Positions 43,356 through 52,891 are shown, counted from the stretch's first letter. The stretch is 64,000 bases of DNA from RUG12461 sp045657665 (GCA_045657665.1 JAZOTN010000015.1:1-64000), one strand, 5' to 3'. Made by a program: numbers and translations. The notes: generated by a model from the letters alone, not told the origin.

Positions 43356-44126
43356 ATGAGACCGAATCGAGAGATCAAGAGAATCGCAAGAGCACACTTA
43401 AACGGCCATTACATGACCGTAGTACCTTCACAGCTGATCGTATCCCTGCTTCCGTCTCTCATTCTTCTTCCTTTTTCTCTGCTTCTTCCGAATACGAGAT
43501 CGATCACGCAAAGTCTCCTATTTCTGCTTGCTTATGTGATCGTTCTGCTTCTTAGTGTCATACTGTCGGCAGGATATCTGTTTCTGCACCTCAATATCGC
43601 AAGGAGGAAGCCATACGGCTTCAAGGATCTGATCCGCGGCTTTCAGGTGCGGCCGGATTCCTACATCATCACGACTTTACTTCTCGCGCTGATCTCCCTG
43701 CCGTTTGCCGCAGCCTGCGCAGCGGCGCTTGCTGTTCCGATCGTTCTCCGGACGCTGTACGGAAATCCTTACATACTGATCCCCGGCATCCTGATCTATA
43801 TTGCCATTCTGATCATCTGGATCATTTTCCTGTTGAGATATGCGCTATTTCTTCCGCTCCTTGTGGATGACCCTCACCAGCGCGCCCGCGATGTATTGAA
43901 AAAAAGCCGCCTGATGATGACAGGTCACCGGAAACAGTTGTTTCTTCTGCTGCTCAGCTTTATCGGCTGGTATCTGCTCGGTCTCCTGTCCATGGCAGTC
44001 GGCTTTTTATGGATCTATCCCTATGTCTGGCAATCCATTATCGTATTCTATCAGGATCTCTCTGGCGAACTATTGACAGAGCAGGATGCCCCTTCATCCG
44101 GTCAGTCCTCTTTTGCCCAGCCGTAA
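43356..44126 (+). CDS. DUF975-family membrane protein
   Basis: 256 aa with about five transmembrane helices and basic ends. The opening NREIKRIARAHLNGHYMTVV and the arrangement of helices followed by KSRLMMTGHRKQLFLLLLSFIGW fit DUF975, an integral membrane family of unknown function. AAGGA five bases before the ATG. Its last 25 nt overlap the convergent glpK. Confidence 0.82.
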   Translation: MRPNREIKRIARAHLNGHYMTVVPSQLIVSLLPSLILLPFSLLLPNTRSITQSLLFLLAYVIVLLLSVILSAGYLFLHLNIARRKPYGFKDLIRGFQVRPDSYIITTLLLALISLPFAAACAAALAVPIVLRTLYGNPYILIPGILIYIAILIIWIIFLLRYALFLPLLVDDPHQRARDVLKKSRLMMTGHRKQLFLLLLSFIGWYLLGLLSMAVGFLWIYPYVWQSIIVFYQDLSGELLTEQDAPSSGQSSFAQP

Positions 44127-45598
44127 GCATATTTCACGGCTTTATTCCATCCCTTCAGCTTTACAGCACGTTCTTCTTCTGACATAACCGGTTCAAATGT
44201 CCGGTCGATGTCCGTTTTCGCTTCCAGCTCGCCTGTATTATTCCAGAAACCTGTTGCAAGTCCCGCAAGGAACGCTGCCCCCAGCGCCGTAGATTCCACA
44301 CAGGCCGGACGGATCACCGGAACGCCGACCATATCAGCCTGGAACTGCATCAGAAAATCATTCGCGCTGGCTCCACCGTCCACACGAAGGGATTTCAGCT
44401 TCGTCCCCGCATCCGCTTCCATGGCAAAAATAACATCACACACCTGATAAGCGATCGACTCCAGAGTCGCACGGATAATATGATTTTTATTCGTTCCGCG
44501 GGTAATGCCGACAATGGTACCGCGTGCATACTGATCCCAGTGCGGTGCCCCAAGTCCCGTAAATGCGGGAACCACATAACAGCCATGCGTCCCCTTCACT
44601 TTACTTGCCATGTACTCGGAATCCGATGCGGAATCAATGAGCCTCATCTGGTCACGAAGCCATTGGATCGATGCTCCAGCAACAAAGATCGATCCCTCCA
44701 GCGCATAATTCACTTTTCCATCGATCCCCCAGGCGATCGTAGTGACGAGGCCGTTTTTGGAAAAAATCGGCTTCTCACCGGTGTTCAGAAGCAGAAAGCA
44801 GCCTGTTCCATAGGTATTCTTTGCCTTGCCGGAAACAAAGCACGCCTGGCCAAACAACGCAGCCTGCTGGTCGCCCGCTGCTCCGGCGATCGGTATCTCA
44901 CCACCCAGAAAAGAGGGATCCGTCACCCCGTATACCTGACTTGACGGAACCGGCTTTGGCAGCATCGACTCCGGAATGCCGAGTTCGTCCAGGATCTCCT
45001 TGTCCCAGGTGAGCGTGTTGATGTTAAAGAGCATCGTACGGGAAGCGTTCGAATAATCGGTCACATGAACCTTTCCCTTTGTCAGGCGATAGATCAGCCA
45101 GGTTTCAACTGTTCCAAATTGAAGCCTGCCTGCATCCGCCTTTTCACGGGCTCCTTTTACATTATCTAATATCCATTTAATTTTTGTCGCTGAGAAATAT
45201 GCATCGATCATGAGTCCTGTTTTTTTACGGTAGGACTCCTCCAGGCCGCGCTTTTTCAGATCATCCGCGATCGCGGATGTCCGGCGGCACTGCCATACGA
45301 TCGCATTATAGACCGGTTCTCCGGTATCCCTGTCCCAGACGATCGCGGTTTCGCGCTGATTTGTGATCCCGATCGCCGCAATGTCTTCCGCTTTCGCGGC
45401 AATGGTGTTCATTGCCTCAACCGCAACACCGAGCATTGTCGCCCAGATCTCGTTTGCATCATGCTCGACCCATCCCGGATTCGGAAACATCTGCCGAAAT
45501 TCCTTCTGAGCCATGGAGCAGATCTCCCCCTGCTCATTAAACAGAATGCAACGGTTGCTTGTCGTCCCCGCGTCAAGCGCCATAACATACTTTGCCAT
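44102..45598 (-). CDS. glpK: glycerol kinase
   Basis: 498 aa, canonical length. FGGY-family kinase phosphorylating glycerol to glycerol 3-phosphate with ATP. Motifs: LDAGTTSNRCILF at the start, WQCRRTS, GDQQAALFGQ, KNTYGTGCFLLLNTG, and DGGASANDFLMQFQAD. No glycerol facilitator or GlpD is nearby. A TTGACG/TAGAAC promoter candidate lies at 45645-45618 on the minus strand, behind the hom terminator. Confidence 0.96.
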   Translation of the reverse strand: MAKYVMALDAGTTSNRCILFNEQGEICSMAQKEFRQMFPNPGWVEHDANEIWATMLGVAVEAMNTIAAKAEDIAAIGITNQRETAIVWDRDTGEPVYNAIVWQCRRTSAIADDLKKRGLEESYRKKTGLMIDAYFSATKIKWILDNVKGAREKADAGRLQFGTVETWLIYRLTKGKVHVTDYSNASRTMLFNINTLTWDKEILDELGIPESMLPKPVPSSQVYGVTDPSFLGGEIPIAGAAGDQQAALFGQACFVSGKAKNTYGTGCFLLLNTGEKPIFSKNGLVTTIAWGIDGKVNYALEGSIFVAGASIQWLRDQMRLIDSASDSEYMASKVKGTHGCYVVPAFTGLGAPHWDQYARGTIVGITRGTNKNHIIRATLESIAYQVCDVIFAMEADAGTKLKSLRVDGGASANDFLMQFQADMVGVPVIRPACVESTALGAAFLAGLATGFWNNTGELEAKTDIDRTFEPVMSEEERAVKLKGWNKAVKYAYGWAKED

Positions 45599-45647
45599 AC
45601 CCCAGATTCTCCTTCTTGTTCTATTTCACTTTTCCGTAACGTCAAAA

Positions 45648-45676
45648 AGCCACGTGCCGCAACGCGGCACTGTGAC
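45648..45676 (-). terminator. terminator of hom
   Basis: GTGCCGC/GCGGCAC, 7 bp, loop AAC (plus-strand reading), followed on the minus strand by GGCTTTTT. Sits between the hom stop and the glpK start. Confidence 0.75.
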
Positions 45677-45689
45677 TTTCGTTTTACTG

Positions 45690-46892
45690 TTATTTCAGCC
45701 GTATCCTCTGTATGAGCGAAATCCCCTCCGCTTTCTTTTCGAATTCGGACTCGCTCATCTCTGTCGTAACAAACCCGATCTCACCGGATATTCCGGCTTC
45801 AATCTTTTCAATTTCCCCGAATGCCGCCCGGATGTCGTTCTCCGAAGATGTCGATCTGACAAGATAACGATACGCCGCACTGCGGTAATCCGCCAGCTCA
45901 AGCTTTTTTTCATCCCACTGCATCGGAATGTTGCGGGCGGGAGCATGATGCTTCACCATGTCGATCACATCTGCCACAACCGCACTGGCGGTCGGAAGCT
46001 TTCCTGCGCCGCTCCCATAGAACATCGCGTCTCCGAGCATATTTCCGTGGATCAGGACCGCATTGAACACACCGTTCACCGTGTAAAGCGGATTCTCTTC
46101 TCCCACCAGGAACGGAGCAACAAGAGCCGTATAGGTCTCCCCCGTCTTTTTGCTTGATGCGATCAGGCGGATCCGCCTTCCCAGCTTTTTCGCATAGAGG
46201 ATATCCTCCGGTGTAATCTTTGTAATGCCCTCCGTATGGATATCCTGGAAATCCACCTGATACCCCGCTACAAGCGAAGTCAGGATCGCGATCTTCCTGC
46301 AGGCATCATAGCCCTCCACATCCGCACTTGGATCACGCTCCGCATAACCGAGATCCTGCGCTTCCTTCAGAACGGCATCGTAACTGTCGCCTTTTTCACT
46401 CATGGCGGTCAGCATGTAGTTCGTGGTACCGTTCAGGATTCCGGAGACTTCCTCGATCACATCGGCAGTCAGTGATTTGTATACGGAACGTATGATCGGG
46501 ATACCGCCGCCGACAGAAGCCTCGAACTGAAAATTAATCTCCCGTTCTTTCGCGATCCGGATCAGCTCGGCACCTTTTTCAGCAACCAGAGCTTTATTGG
46601 ACGTCGTCACGCTTTTTCCCGCCAGAAGCATCTCCTTAACAAAGGTGTATGCCGGTTCGACACCGCCCATGGTCTCCACCACGATGGCGATCTCCGGATC
46701 CTCCGCGATCACCTTATAGTCATGAACTACTTTTTTCTCGATCGGATCTCCCGGAAAATCGCGAAGGTCGAGTACATATTTTACCTCAATCGGCTCCCCC
46801 GCATGCCCGGCGATGCTTTCGGAGTTTTTTTCAAGAACCTCGACAACGCCGCTGCCGATGGTCCCGTATCCCATCACTGCTACCTTGATCAT
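45690..46892 (-). CDS. hom: homoserine dehydrogenase
   Basis: 400 aa. Reduces aspartate semialdehyde to homoserine on the way to threonine and methionine. GYGTIGSGVVEVL (residues 8-20) is the dinucleotide fold; NGTTNYML and the GGGIPIIRS segment are catalytic-domain signatures. The C-terminal regulatory part is a short, ACT-like 60 residues (YLVRSTSSENDI onward), shorter than in the usual 430-aa enzyme, so threonine feedback may differ. Confidence 0.94.
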   Translation of the reverse strand: MIKVAVMGYGTIGSGVVEVLEKNSESIAGHAGEPIEVKYVLDLRDFPGDPIEKKVVHDYKVIAEDPEIAIVVETMGGVEPAYTFVKEMLLAGKSVTTSNKALVAEKGAELIRIAKEREINFQFEASVGGGIPIIRSVYKSLTADVIEEVSGILNGTTNYMLTAMSEKGDSYDAVLKEAQDLGYAERDPSADVEGYDACRKIAILTSLVAGYQVDFQDIHTEGITKITPEDILYAKKLGRRIRLIASSKKTGETYTALVAPFLVGEENPLYTVNGVFNAVLIHGNMLGDAMFYGSGAGKLPTASAVVADVIDMVKHHAPARNIPMQWDEKKLELADYRSAAYRYLVRSTSSENDIRAAFGEIEKIEAGISGEIGFVTTEMSESEFEKKAEGISLIQRIRLK

Positions 46893-46936
46893 TCGTTATT
46901 ATCTCCGTTATTAATTCCTGTTTTAACAGTTCATAA

Positions 46937-46964
46937 ATTATTTCTGCATTTAATAATATGCCAA
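46937..46964 (-). promoter_or_regulatory. promoter of hom
   Basis: Minus-strand TTGGCA (46964-46959, five of six matches) and AATAAT (46942-46937, five of six), 16 bp apart. The leader has the 17-nt element TTAATTCCTGTTTTAAC (plus-strand reading, 46911-46927) identical to the HD-GYP leader. Confidence 0.6.
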
Positions 46965-46994
46965 AAGCTCCGTGGAGCGTTTTTCACATTCCTC

Positions 46995-48245
46995 TTACGG
47001 TCTCGGACTTCCGCAATTGGAGCAGAACTTTCCGGTATTGACCTGACCGCAGCTGCATGTCCAATCTGCCGCCGGTGCCGGTGCTCCACAGTTGGAGCAG
47101 AACTTTCCGGTATTGACCTGGCCGCAGCTGCATGTCCAGCTTCCTGCCGCCGGTGCTGCGCCTGCTGCCGGTGCTGCCTGCTGAACCGGTGCTGCCTGCT
47201 GAACCGGCGCCTGCTGCATCTGCTGTTGCTGCATTTGCTGTTGCTGCATCTGCTGCATCTGCATCTGCTGCATATTGGTCTGGGAAGCTGCTCCCATGAA
47301 CGCGCCGCCTGCCTGCATTCCCATGCCGACACCCATGAAGCCCATAGCCGCACCGTTCGGATTGGAGCCTGCTGCATTGAGGCCCTCTGCGATCTGTCCC
47401 TGCACATAACCCTCGCGGATCGTGGGATCGGAAAGCATCGCGCCCTCGTTTCTCTTATTGATCAGCTTCTGGGACTCTTCGTCGTAGGAAATGCTGGCGA
47501 TACCGACCGCCTGAACCTCCATACCGCGCATCTGCTTCCAGTCTTCGTCCAGAGTCTCTGCCATATATTTGCTGAGTTCTCTGCCCTTGCTGGTGACAAA
47601 CGAGATACGCTCGCCGTCCGCCGACATCTTGTTGATGGATGCCTGCAGAGCCTCCAAAAACTCCGAGAGATACTGCTCATTGATCTCGCTGATCTCCACC
47701 TTCTCTGCGTTACGCGGGATCGCTTCCGCATAGAACTTCAGCGGATCCGAGATCTTGATGGAATAAGTACCGTGTGCACGGATAAAAAGCTCCGCATTGT
47801 AGAAATTATCGAAATAGTTGACCGGATTCCTTGTTCCGAACTTGATCCCCTTGATCTCCTGCAGATTAATGAAAAACACCTTCTGCGAACTCGGGGTCAT
47901 GCCGCCGTAACGGACACGGTCAAAGGACTCCTTTAAAGCCGCTCCGAACTGTCCGTTGAAAAGTGACGGTGCGGACGCATTGGAAACCTTGTAATAGCCG
48001 GGCTCCGCCGTATAATCGATGACTTTTCCGCCATCGGTCAGGATCATGAACTGATTGTCATATACGTGCACAACGGATCCGTCCGTAATGAAGTCATCAT
48101 TTCCTTTTTTGTTGGATCCTTTCTTGACCTGTACGCCTCTTGTGAATACGGTCTGATCTCCCATCTCATCCGGTTCGATCACATCAATCCAGGAATCCGC
48201 AAGTGATCCGCCAATCCCGTCCAGTACTGCTTTGATAATACCCAT
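46995..48245 (-). CDS. YdjI-like SPFH protein with twin zinc ribbons
   Basis: 416 aa. Starts with the SPFH/YdjI-type domain (WIDVIEPDEMGDQTVFTRGVQV to about residue 260), then a Gly/Met/Gln-rich low-complexity segment and two C-terminal zinc ribbons with CSCGQVNTGKFCSNCG, 25 residues apart. In Bacillus, YdjI acts with PspA in membrane stress, but no pspA, ydjG or ydjH is beside it here. CAGGAGGG lies before the ATG and a TACAAT -10 at 48283-48278. Confidence 0.88.
   Translation of the reverse strand: MGIIKAVLDGIGGSLADSWIDVIEPDEMGDQTVFTRGVQVKKGSNKKGNDDFITDGSVVHVYDNQFMILTDGGKVIDYTAEPGYYKVSNASAPSLFNGQFGAALKESFDRVRYGGMTPSSQKVFFINLQEIKGIKFGTRNPVNYFDNFYNAELFIRAHGTYSIKISDPLKFYAEAIPRNAEKVEISEINEQYLSEFLEALQASINKMSADGERISFVTSKGRELSKYMAETLDEDWKQMRGMEVQAVGIASISYDEESQKLINKRNEGAMLSDPTIREGYVQGQIAEGLNAAGSNPNGAAMGFMGVGMGMQAGGAFMGAASQTNMQQMQMQQMQQQQMQQQQMQQAPVQQAAPVQQAAPAAGAAPAAGSWTCSCGQVNTGKFCSNCGAPAPAADWTCSCGQVNTGKFCSNCGSPRP
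47017..47138. repeat. tandem duplicated zinc-ribbon coding unit
   Basis: 47017-47063 and 47092-47138 are near-identical 47-nt stretches, 75 nt (25 codons) apart, encoding the twin CxC...CxxC ribbons of the SPFH protein. Near-identity in DNA, not just protein, points to a recent duplication or gene conversion. Confidence 0.85.
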
Positions 48246-48287
48246 TGTTTTTCCCTCCTGTATATCGTTATTTTCGTATTGTAGCCT

Positions 48288-49422
48288 TTATGAATCTGCA
48301 ACTTTGCGGTCCGGCCGCCCGATGGAATCCCATTTCAGATACTGCATGATAAAATAATCGATATCGCCGTCCAGTATCTTGTCCGGATTTCCGCTCTCTG
48401 CGCCTGTTCTTAAGTCTTTTACCATTTTGTACGGCTGGAGCACGTAGGACCGGATCTGGTTTCCCCATCCGATCTCCGTAACCTCGCCTCTGATATCCGC
48501 CGCTTTTTCGGCGTTTTCTTCCCTCCGGAGCAAAAGAAGCTTTGACTTGAGCATCTGCATCGCCTTGTCCTTGTTCTGGAACTGCGAGCGCTCATTCTGA
48601 CAGGTCACGACAATGCCGGTCGGAAAATGTGTGATACGGATCGCGGACGATGTTTTGTTGATATGCTGGCCGCCCGCACCGCTGGAGCGGTATGTGTCGA
48701 TCCGGATATCCTCGTCCTTTACCTCGATATCGATGTTTTCCTCGATATCCGGCATAACATCACAGGATACAAAGGATGTCTGCCGTTTTCCGGCGGCATT
48801 GAAGGGCGAGATCCGAACCAGCCTGTGCACGCCCTTTTCGGATTTGAGATAGCCGTATGCGTTCTCTCCGTCAACCTGAAAGGTAACGGATTTGAGGCCG
48901 GCTTCTTCTCCGTCCAGCGTATCCAGGATCTCCACGGAAAAGCCTTTATCCGCGGCCCATCTTGTGTACATCCGGTATAGCATCTGGCACCAGTCACAGC
49001 TTTCCGTTCCGCCTGCACCCGCATGGAGCGTAACGATCGCGTTATCGCGGTCATATTCGCCGGAAAGGAGCGTTCTCGTCCGGATCATCTCAAACTCTGT
49101 TTCAAAAGAGTTCATTGCCTCTTCCACTTCTGGGATCAGCGCGGGATCCGGATCCTCCTCCCCCATTTCGATCAGGGTTTCGATATCCTCATATTTTGAC
49201 TCAAGACGCCGGATCACCTCCAGGTCATCCTTGTAACTCTTGAGTTCCTTCATTTTCTGCTGGGAAATCTCCGGATCATTCCAGAAGTCCGGCGCTTCCA
49301 TTTCTCTCTCCAGCTCCTCGATCTTTCGTTCCTTGACCGCTAAGTTAAAGTGAATCCCTCACTTCCTGCAGGGGGCTTTCGTATGTCCCGAGTTTATACT
49401 TGTAAGGATCAAGTTCAACCAC
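48288..49422 (-). CDS. prfB: peptide chain release factor 2, with programmed +1 frameshift
   Basis: 377 aa after frameshifting. The zero frame starts at GTG 49422, whose binding site AGAAGGTGA lies in the last codons of ctpA, and stops at codon 26 (TAA, 49347-49345). The slippery CTT (49350-49348) with AGG placed exactly as in E. coli lets ribosomes shift +1 to continue NLAVKERKIEELEREMEAPD. The main frame holds the SPF tripeptide region and the GAGGQHINKTSSA catalytic GGQ loop. Terminates translation at UGA and UAA codons. Confidence 0.93.
49341..49362 (-). promoter_or_regulatory. prfB frameshift cassette with UAA
   Basis: Minus-strand reading is AGG GAT TCA CTT TAA C: an SD-like AGGGA, the CTT slip codon, then TAA. 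The usual cassette is AGG GGG TAT CTT TGA C. Confidence 0.88.
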
Positions 49423-49427
49423 TACAG

Positions 49428-50660
49428 TCACCTTCTTTCTATTTCTTTTTTCAATACTTCTATTGCCTTCATAACCTGGTTGTCCAGGGTATAATCATAT
49501 TCATCATCTTCTTTGCCGAGGAAATCATACTCCAGCTCGATATCCGGGCTGATGCCTACTCCCTGGATATTTTCACCGCTCGGGGTAAAATACTGCTCTA
49601 TGGTGAGCTTCACGGCCGATCCGTCCGTGAGCGGGTAGGTGTTCTGCACCACGCCTTTTCCATAGGTTGTTGTCCCGATGAGCGTTCCGTAATCAAAATC
49701 ACGGATCGCGCCTGCCAGAATCTCCGCTGCACTGGCGCTGTTTTCGCTGATCAGAACCGCGATCGGAAGATCCATGAAATGCTCCGCATCGCTGACTTCC
49801 TCCTGACGCTTCCCGTATTTGTCCTCAGTATAAACGACAACGCCCTCCGGCAGGATCATATCGAGCACCTCTACTGCCGTATGGAAGAGTCCTCCGGGGT
49901 TGTAGCGGACATCCAGGATCAGTGCCTTCATCCCCTGTGCCGTCAGATCATCCACTGCATCCCTAAACTCCGTGCCGGTGTTTGTCGCAAAACGTGAGAT
50001 CAGGATGTAACCGATATCTCCGTCATACATTTCGTAATCAACAGTCGGAAGTTCGATCTCTTCTCTCGTTACATCAAAGGTCAGAAGCTCTTTTTCGCCT
50101 TCCCTGGCGACTTTCAGCTCCACATCCGTACCTTCTTCTCCGCGGATCTGATCCACAAATTCATCCAGGCTCATGTCCGTCGCTTCGTAGCCGTTGGCGG
50201 AAACAATGATGTCATCTACCCTAAGGCCCGCCCTGTCCGCGGGGGTACCCTCGTATATGTATACGACCGAAACCATCCCGCTTTCTTCGTCCTTGGTGAG
50301 CGTGGCTCCGATTCCGTAGTATTCTTTGGTAACCTTTTCGACCTGATCTGCATATTCATCCGCCGAGAAGTAGCTGGCATAGGGATCATCGAGGCTTTCC
50401 ACGAGTCCTTTATAGAGTCCTTCCTCTTCCGCCTCCTGATCAATCTCCCCAAGATAATGGAGCTGGATCAGACCTTCAATGGCGGAAAGCTTTGCATCCG
50501 CATATTCGGAGATTGAGGACGGTTTCCGGCTTTCCGAAGAAAGCATCCCGCTTCCCTTAAAGACCGCCAGAACGATCAGAAACACAGCCGCTGCAATACA
50601 TCCGCCGATAATGATCCCGAGTGCGAAACCCGGTTTCTTTTTATTCAATGGTTCATCCAT
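49428..50660 (-). CDS. ctpA: C-terminal processing protease (S41, CtpA family)
   Basis: 410 aa. N-terminal membrane anchor (about 12-34), a PDZ domain at about 110-190 (GVGA-like YGIGATL, then GTPADRAGLRVDDIIVSANG) and the S41 peptidase domain with catalytic Ser in ISENSASAAEI and Lys in TTYGKGVVQ. Works outside the membrane on envelope proteins. It follows the EnvC-like gene by 3 nt and supplies the prfB ribosome binding site. Confidence 0.95.
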   Translation of the reverse strand: MDEPLNKKKPGFALGIIIGGCIAAAVFLIVLAVFKGSGMLSSESRKPSSISEYADAKLSAIEGLIQLHYLGEIDQEAEEEGLYKGLVESLDDPYASYFSADEYADQVEKVTKEYYGIGATLTKDEESGMVSVVYIYEGTPADRAGLRVDDIIVSANGYEATDMSLDEFVDQIRGEEGTDVELKVAREGEKELLTFDVTREEIELPTVDYEMYDGDIGYILISRFATNTGTEFRDAVDDLTAQGMKALILDVRYNPGGLFHTAVEVLDMILPEGVVVYTEDKYGKRQEEVSDAEHFMDLPIAVLISENSASAAEILAGAIRDFDYGTLIGTTTYGKGVVQNTYPLTDGSAVKLTIEQYFTPSGENIQGVGISPDIELEYDFLGKEDDEYDYTLDNQVMKAIEVLKKEIERR

Positions 50661-50662
50661 GA

Positions 50663-51979
50663 TTATCCCAAATAATTCCAGGGGGAGACGTATTCACCGT
50701 TCAGAGAAACTCCGAAATGCAGGTGATTTCCCGTGGAAATCCCGGTGCTTCCGACAAACGCGACCGTATCCCCGGCCGCTACACTCTGCCCCACCGATAC
50801 ATTCAGCGAAGAAGCATGCATATAAACCGTCCGGAGACCGGATCCGTGATTGACGATCACATAATTCCCCGCGCCGCTGGAATATCCGGCAAACGTGACT
50901 TCACCGGGAGCGGCCGCGACGATCGCCGAACCGTACGGAGCACCGATATCAATCCCTTTATGGTAAGTAGACGCACCGGCCGTGGGCGAGGTGCGGTATC
51001 CGTAATCGCTGGTAACGCGGTGGCTCGCGGGACATGGCCAGAGAAAAACACCGCCGCTGTAATTTCTTTCTTCGTATGCCTCTCCGGATTCCGCTGCAGC
51101 CTTTCTTCTGGCTTCTTCTCTGGCGATTTCGGCGCGGATCTCGGAAATAACCTCGTTTTGTGCCGCGATCTCATCCTCATAGGCTTCGGCCGTGTTTTCG
51201 GCAGCATCTATGTAGGTATTGACCTGCATGAGTTCCGAGCGTTTCGCACTTTCCAGAGAAGATACGGTCGCCTTCTGATCCTCCGCGACTTTTTTCAGTT
51301 CTTCGAGCTCGGACTTGTCGGCAAGAAGCTGTTCCTTTTCCCTTGCCAGTTCTTCCTCATAGCTTGCGATCTCAGCTGCCGTCTCCTCATAGGATGTCAG
51401 CATATCCCGGTCGTATTTCGCAAGCTCGTTGATATATTCCATCACGGAAAGAAAATCCGTGATATTTCCCGTTTTCATAAATATGCCGAGAAAATCCGTC
51501 GCCTGCGTATTCTCATAAAGAAACTGTATCCGTTTCTTCATCGCCTCGTATTGATCTGACGCTTTCTTCTCGGCCTTTTCCAGTTTCTTTCCGGTTTCCT
51601 CGATGGCGTCCTCCGCTTCCTCGATCTCGGCATTTTTTGCATCAAGCTGAGCGGTAAGCTCCTCGATCTGTCCGGAAATCGTGGACAGCTGGCCATCCAG
51701 TTCCCGCACCCGTGATTCTATATCACTTTTATTGTCCTCAAGCCCTGCGATCAGCTCCTTTGCCTGGGAAAGCTGCTGCTCCAGCTGGCGGATCTCCGCC
51801 TCTGCTTCGGATAGCTTGGACTGCGAGGCCGCAAGTGAGGCGGACGAAGTATCGGAAACAGTCGTTTTTTGAGGTTCCGCTGTTTCCGTTCCCGCTTCCG
51901 CGGCATATAAAGGGCTTTGCCAAGGCAGCACCAAAGCCGCTGATAAAACCAGTACCCCGGCAAAAAGCCTTTTTTTCAT
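50663..51979 (-). CDS. EnvC/PcsB-like murein hydrolase activator (M23)
   Basis: 438 aa. Signal peptide (about 1-27), a long coiled coil (about 45-270, Glu/Lys/Ala-rich) and a C-terminal LytM/M23 domain with HKGIDIGAP and HLHFGVSLNGEYV (metal-binding His/Asp and HxH). The FtsEX complex is known to activate such coiled-coil hydrolases; here the gene lies 3 nt downstream of ftsX, so it is very likely the extracellular partner. Zinc residues appear intact, so it may be a hydrolase itself. Confidence 0.92.
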   Translation of the reverse strand: MKKRLFAGVLVLSAALVLPWQSPLYAAEAGTETAEPQKTTVSDTSSASLAASQSKLSEAEAEIRQLEQQLSQAKELIAGLEDNKSDIESRVRELDGQLSTISGQIEELTAQLDAKNAEIEEAEDAIEETGKKLEKAEKKASDQYEAMKKRIQFLYENTQATDFLGIFMKTGNITDFLSVMEYINELAKYDRDMLTSYEETAAEIASYEEELAREKEQLLADKSELEELKKVAEDQKATVSSLESAKRSELMQVNTYIDAAENTAEAYEDEIAAQNEVISEIRAEIAREEARRKAAAESGEAYEERNYSGGVFLWPCPASHRVTSDYGYRTSPTAGASTYHKGIDIGAPYGSAIVAAAPGEVTFAGYSSGAGNYVIVNHGSGLRTVYMHASSLNVSVGQSVAAGDTVAFVGSTGISTGNHLHFGVSLNGEYVSPWNYLG

Positions 51980-51982
51980 AGA

Positions 51983-52891
51983 CTATACCTTCAAGTGACG
52001 GCGCACGGAGATCGCGCTGCCGATCAGACCGATACCGACACCCATAATGAGCGCTGCCGGGATCAGAATACGGAAGATCTGTTCTCCGGAAAGGAACTTA
52101 AGCATGGAACTGATAAAGCTGAACCGTTCTCCGATATACTGTACAATCCCGTCATAAAGGTAATAAAGAACCACGAGCGGGATCGCTGATCCGATGATAC
52201 CGATCAGAAGACCCTCTACGATAAACGGCGCACGTACAAAGAAGTCTGTTGCACCAATCAGCTTCATGACCGCGATCTCTTCCTTCCGGACAGAAATACC
52301 GACATTGACGGTATTGCTGATCAGGAAAACCGCTACCGCAAAAAGGATCGCGATAATGCCGATGGAAATGTATTTGATCAGCGTATTCAGGTCTGTCAGT
52401 GTTTTTGCGGCATCCTCCGACTGGTGCACCTCCCGGACTCCCGGTGTTGATTCCAGGAACGATACCAGCGCATCCTGCAAAGAAACATCCGAAAGATAGA
52501 TCTCATAGTGAGCGGAATTTGCTAGAGGATTATCTGATTCAAAGCCCTCAGCGAGCTCCTCATGTCCCTCGAAATAATCGCCCTTGAACTGATCCCAGGC
52601 CATCTCTGCCGTAATGAAATTGCACTCGGCCACTTCCGGTCTCCGCTCGATCTGTTCGCCGATCGATGCAATCTCCGAATCCGGAAGCCCGTTTTCGAAG
52701 AAGACGGTGACAGCCACGCCTTCCTCTGCCGATTTCACCGTATCCTGGAAATTCGTCACGATCATATAGAAAAGCCCGAACAAAAAAATACAGGCAGCCA
52801 TCGTCGCAATGGAAGCCAGCGAAAACAGCTTATTTCTCCAGATATTCTTGACGCCCTGCTGCAGCGAATAAAAAAAGGAATTAATTTTCAT
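51983..52891 (-). CDS. ftsX: cell division ABC transporter permease FtsX
   Basis: 302 aa. Four transmembrane helices (about 22-44, 175-200, 225-250 and 270-292) and a large extracellular loop between the first two, the FtsX topology. Forms a complex with FtsE and relays ATP-driven shape changes to the outer hydrolase. Overlaps the ftsE end by 11 nt. Confidence 0.95.
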   Translation of the reverse strand: MKINSFFYSLQQGVKNIWRNKLFSLASIATMAACIFLFGLFYMIVTNFQDTVKSAEEGVAVTVFFENGLPDSEIASIGEQIERRPEVAECNFITAEMAWDQFKGDYFEGHEELAEGFESDNPLANSAHYEIYLSDVSLQDALVSFLESTPGVREVHQSEDAAKTLTDLNTLIKYISIGIIAILFAVAVFLISNTVNVGISVRKEEIAVMKLIGATDFFVRAPFIVEGLLIGIIGSAIPLVVLYYLYDGIVQYIGERFSFISSMLKFLSGEQIFRILIPAALIMGVGIGLIGSAISVRRHLKV

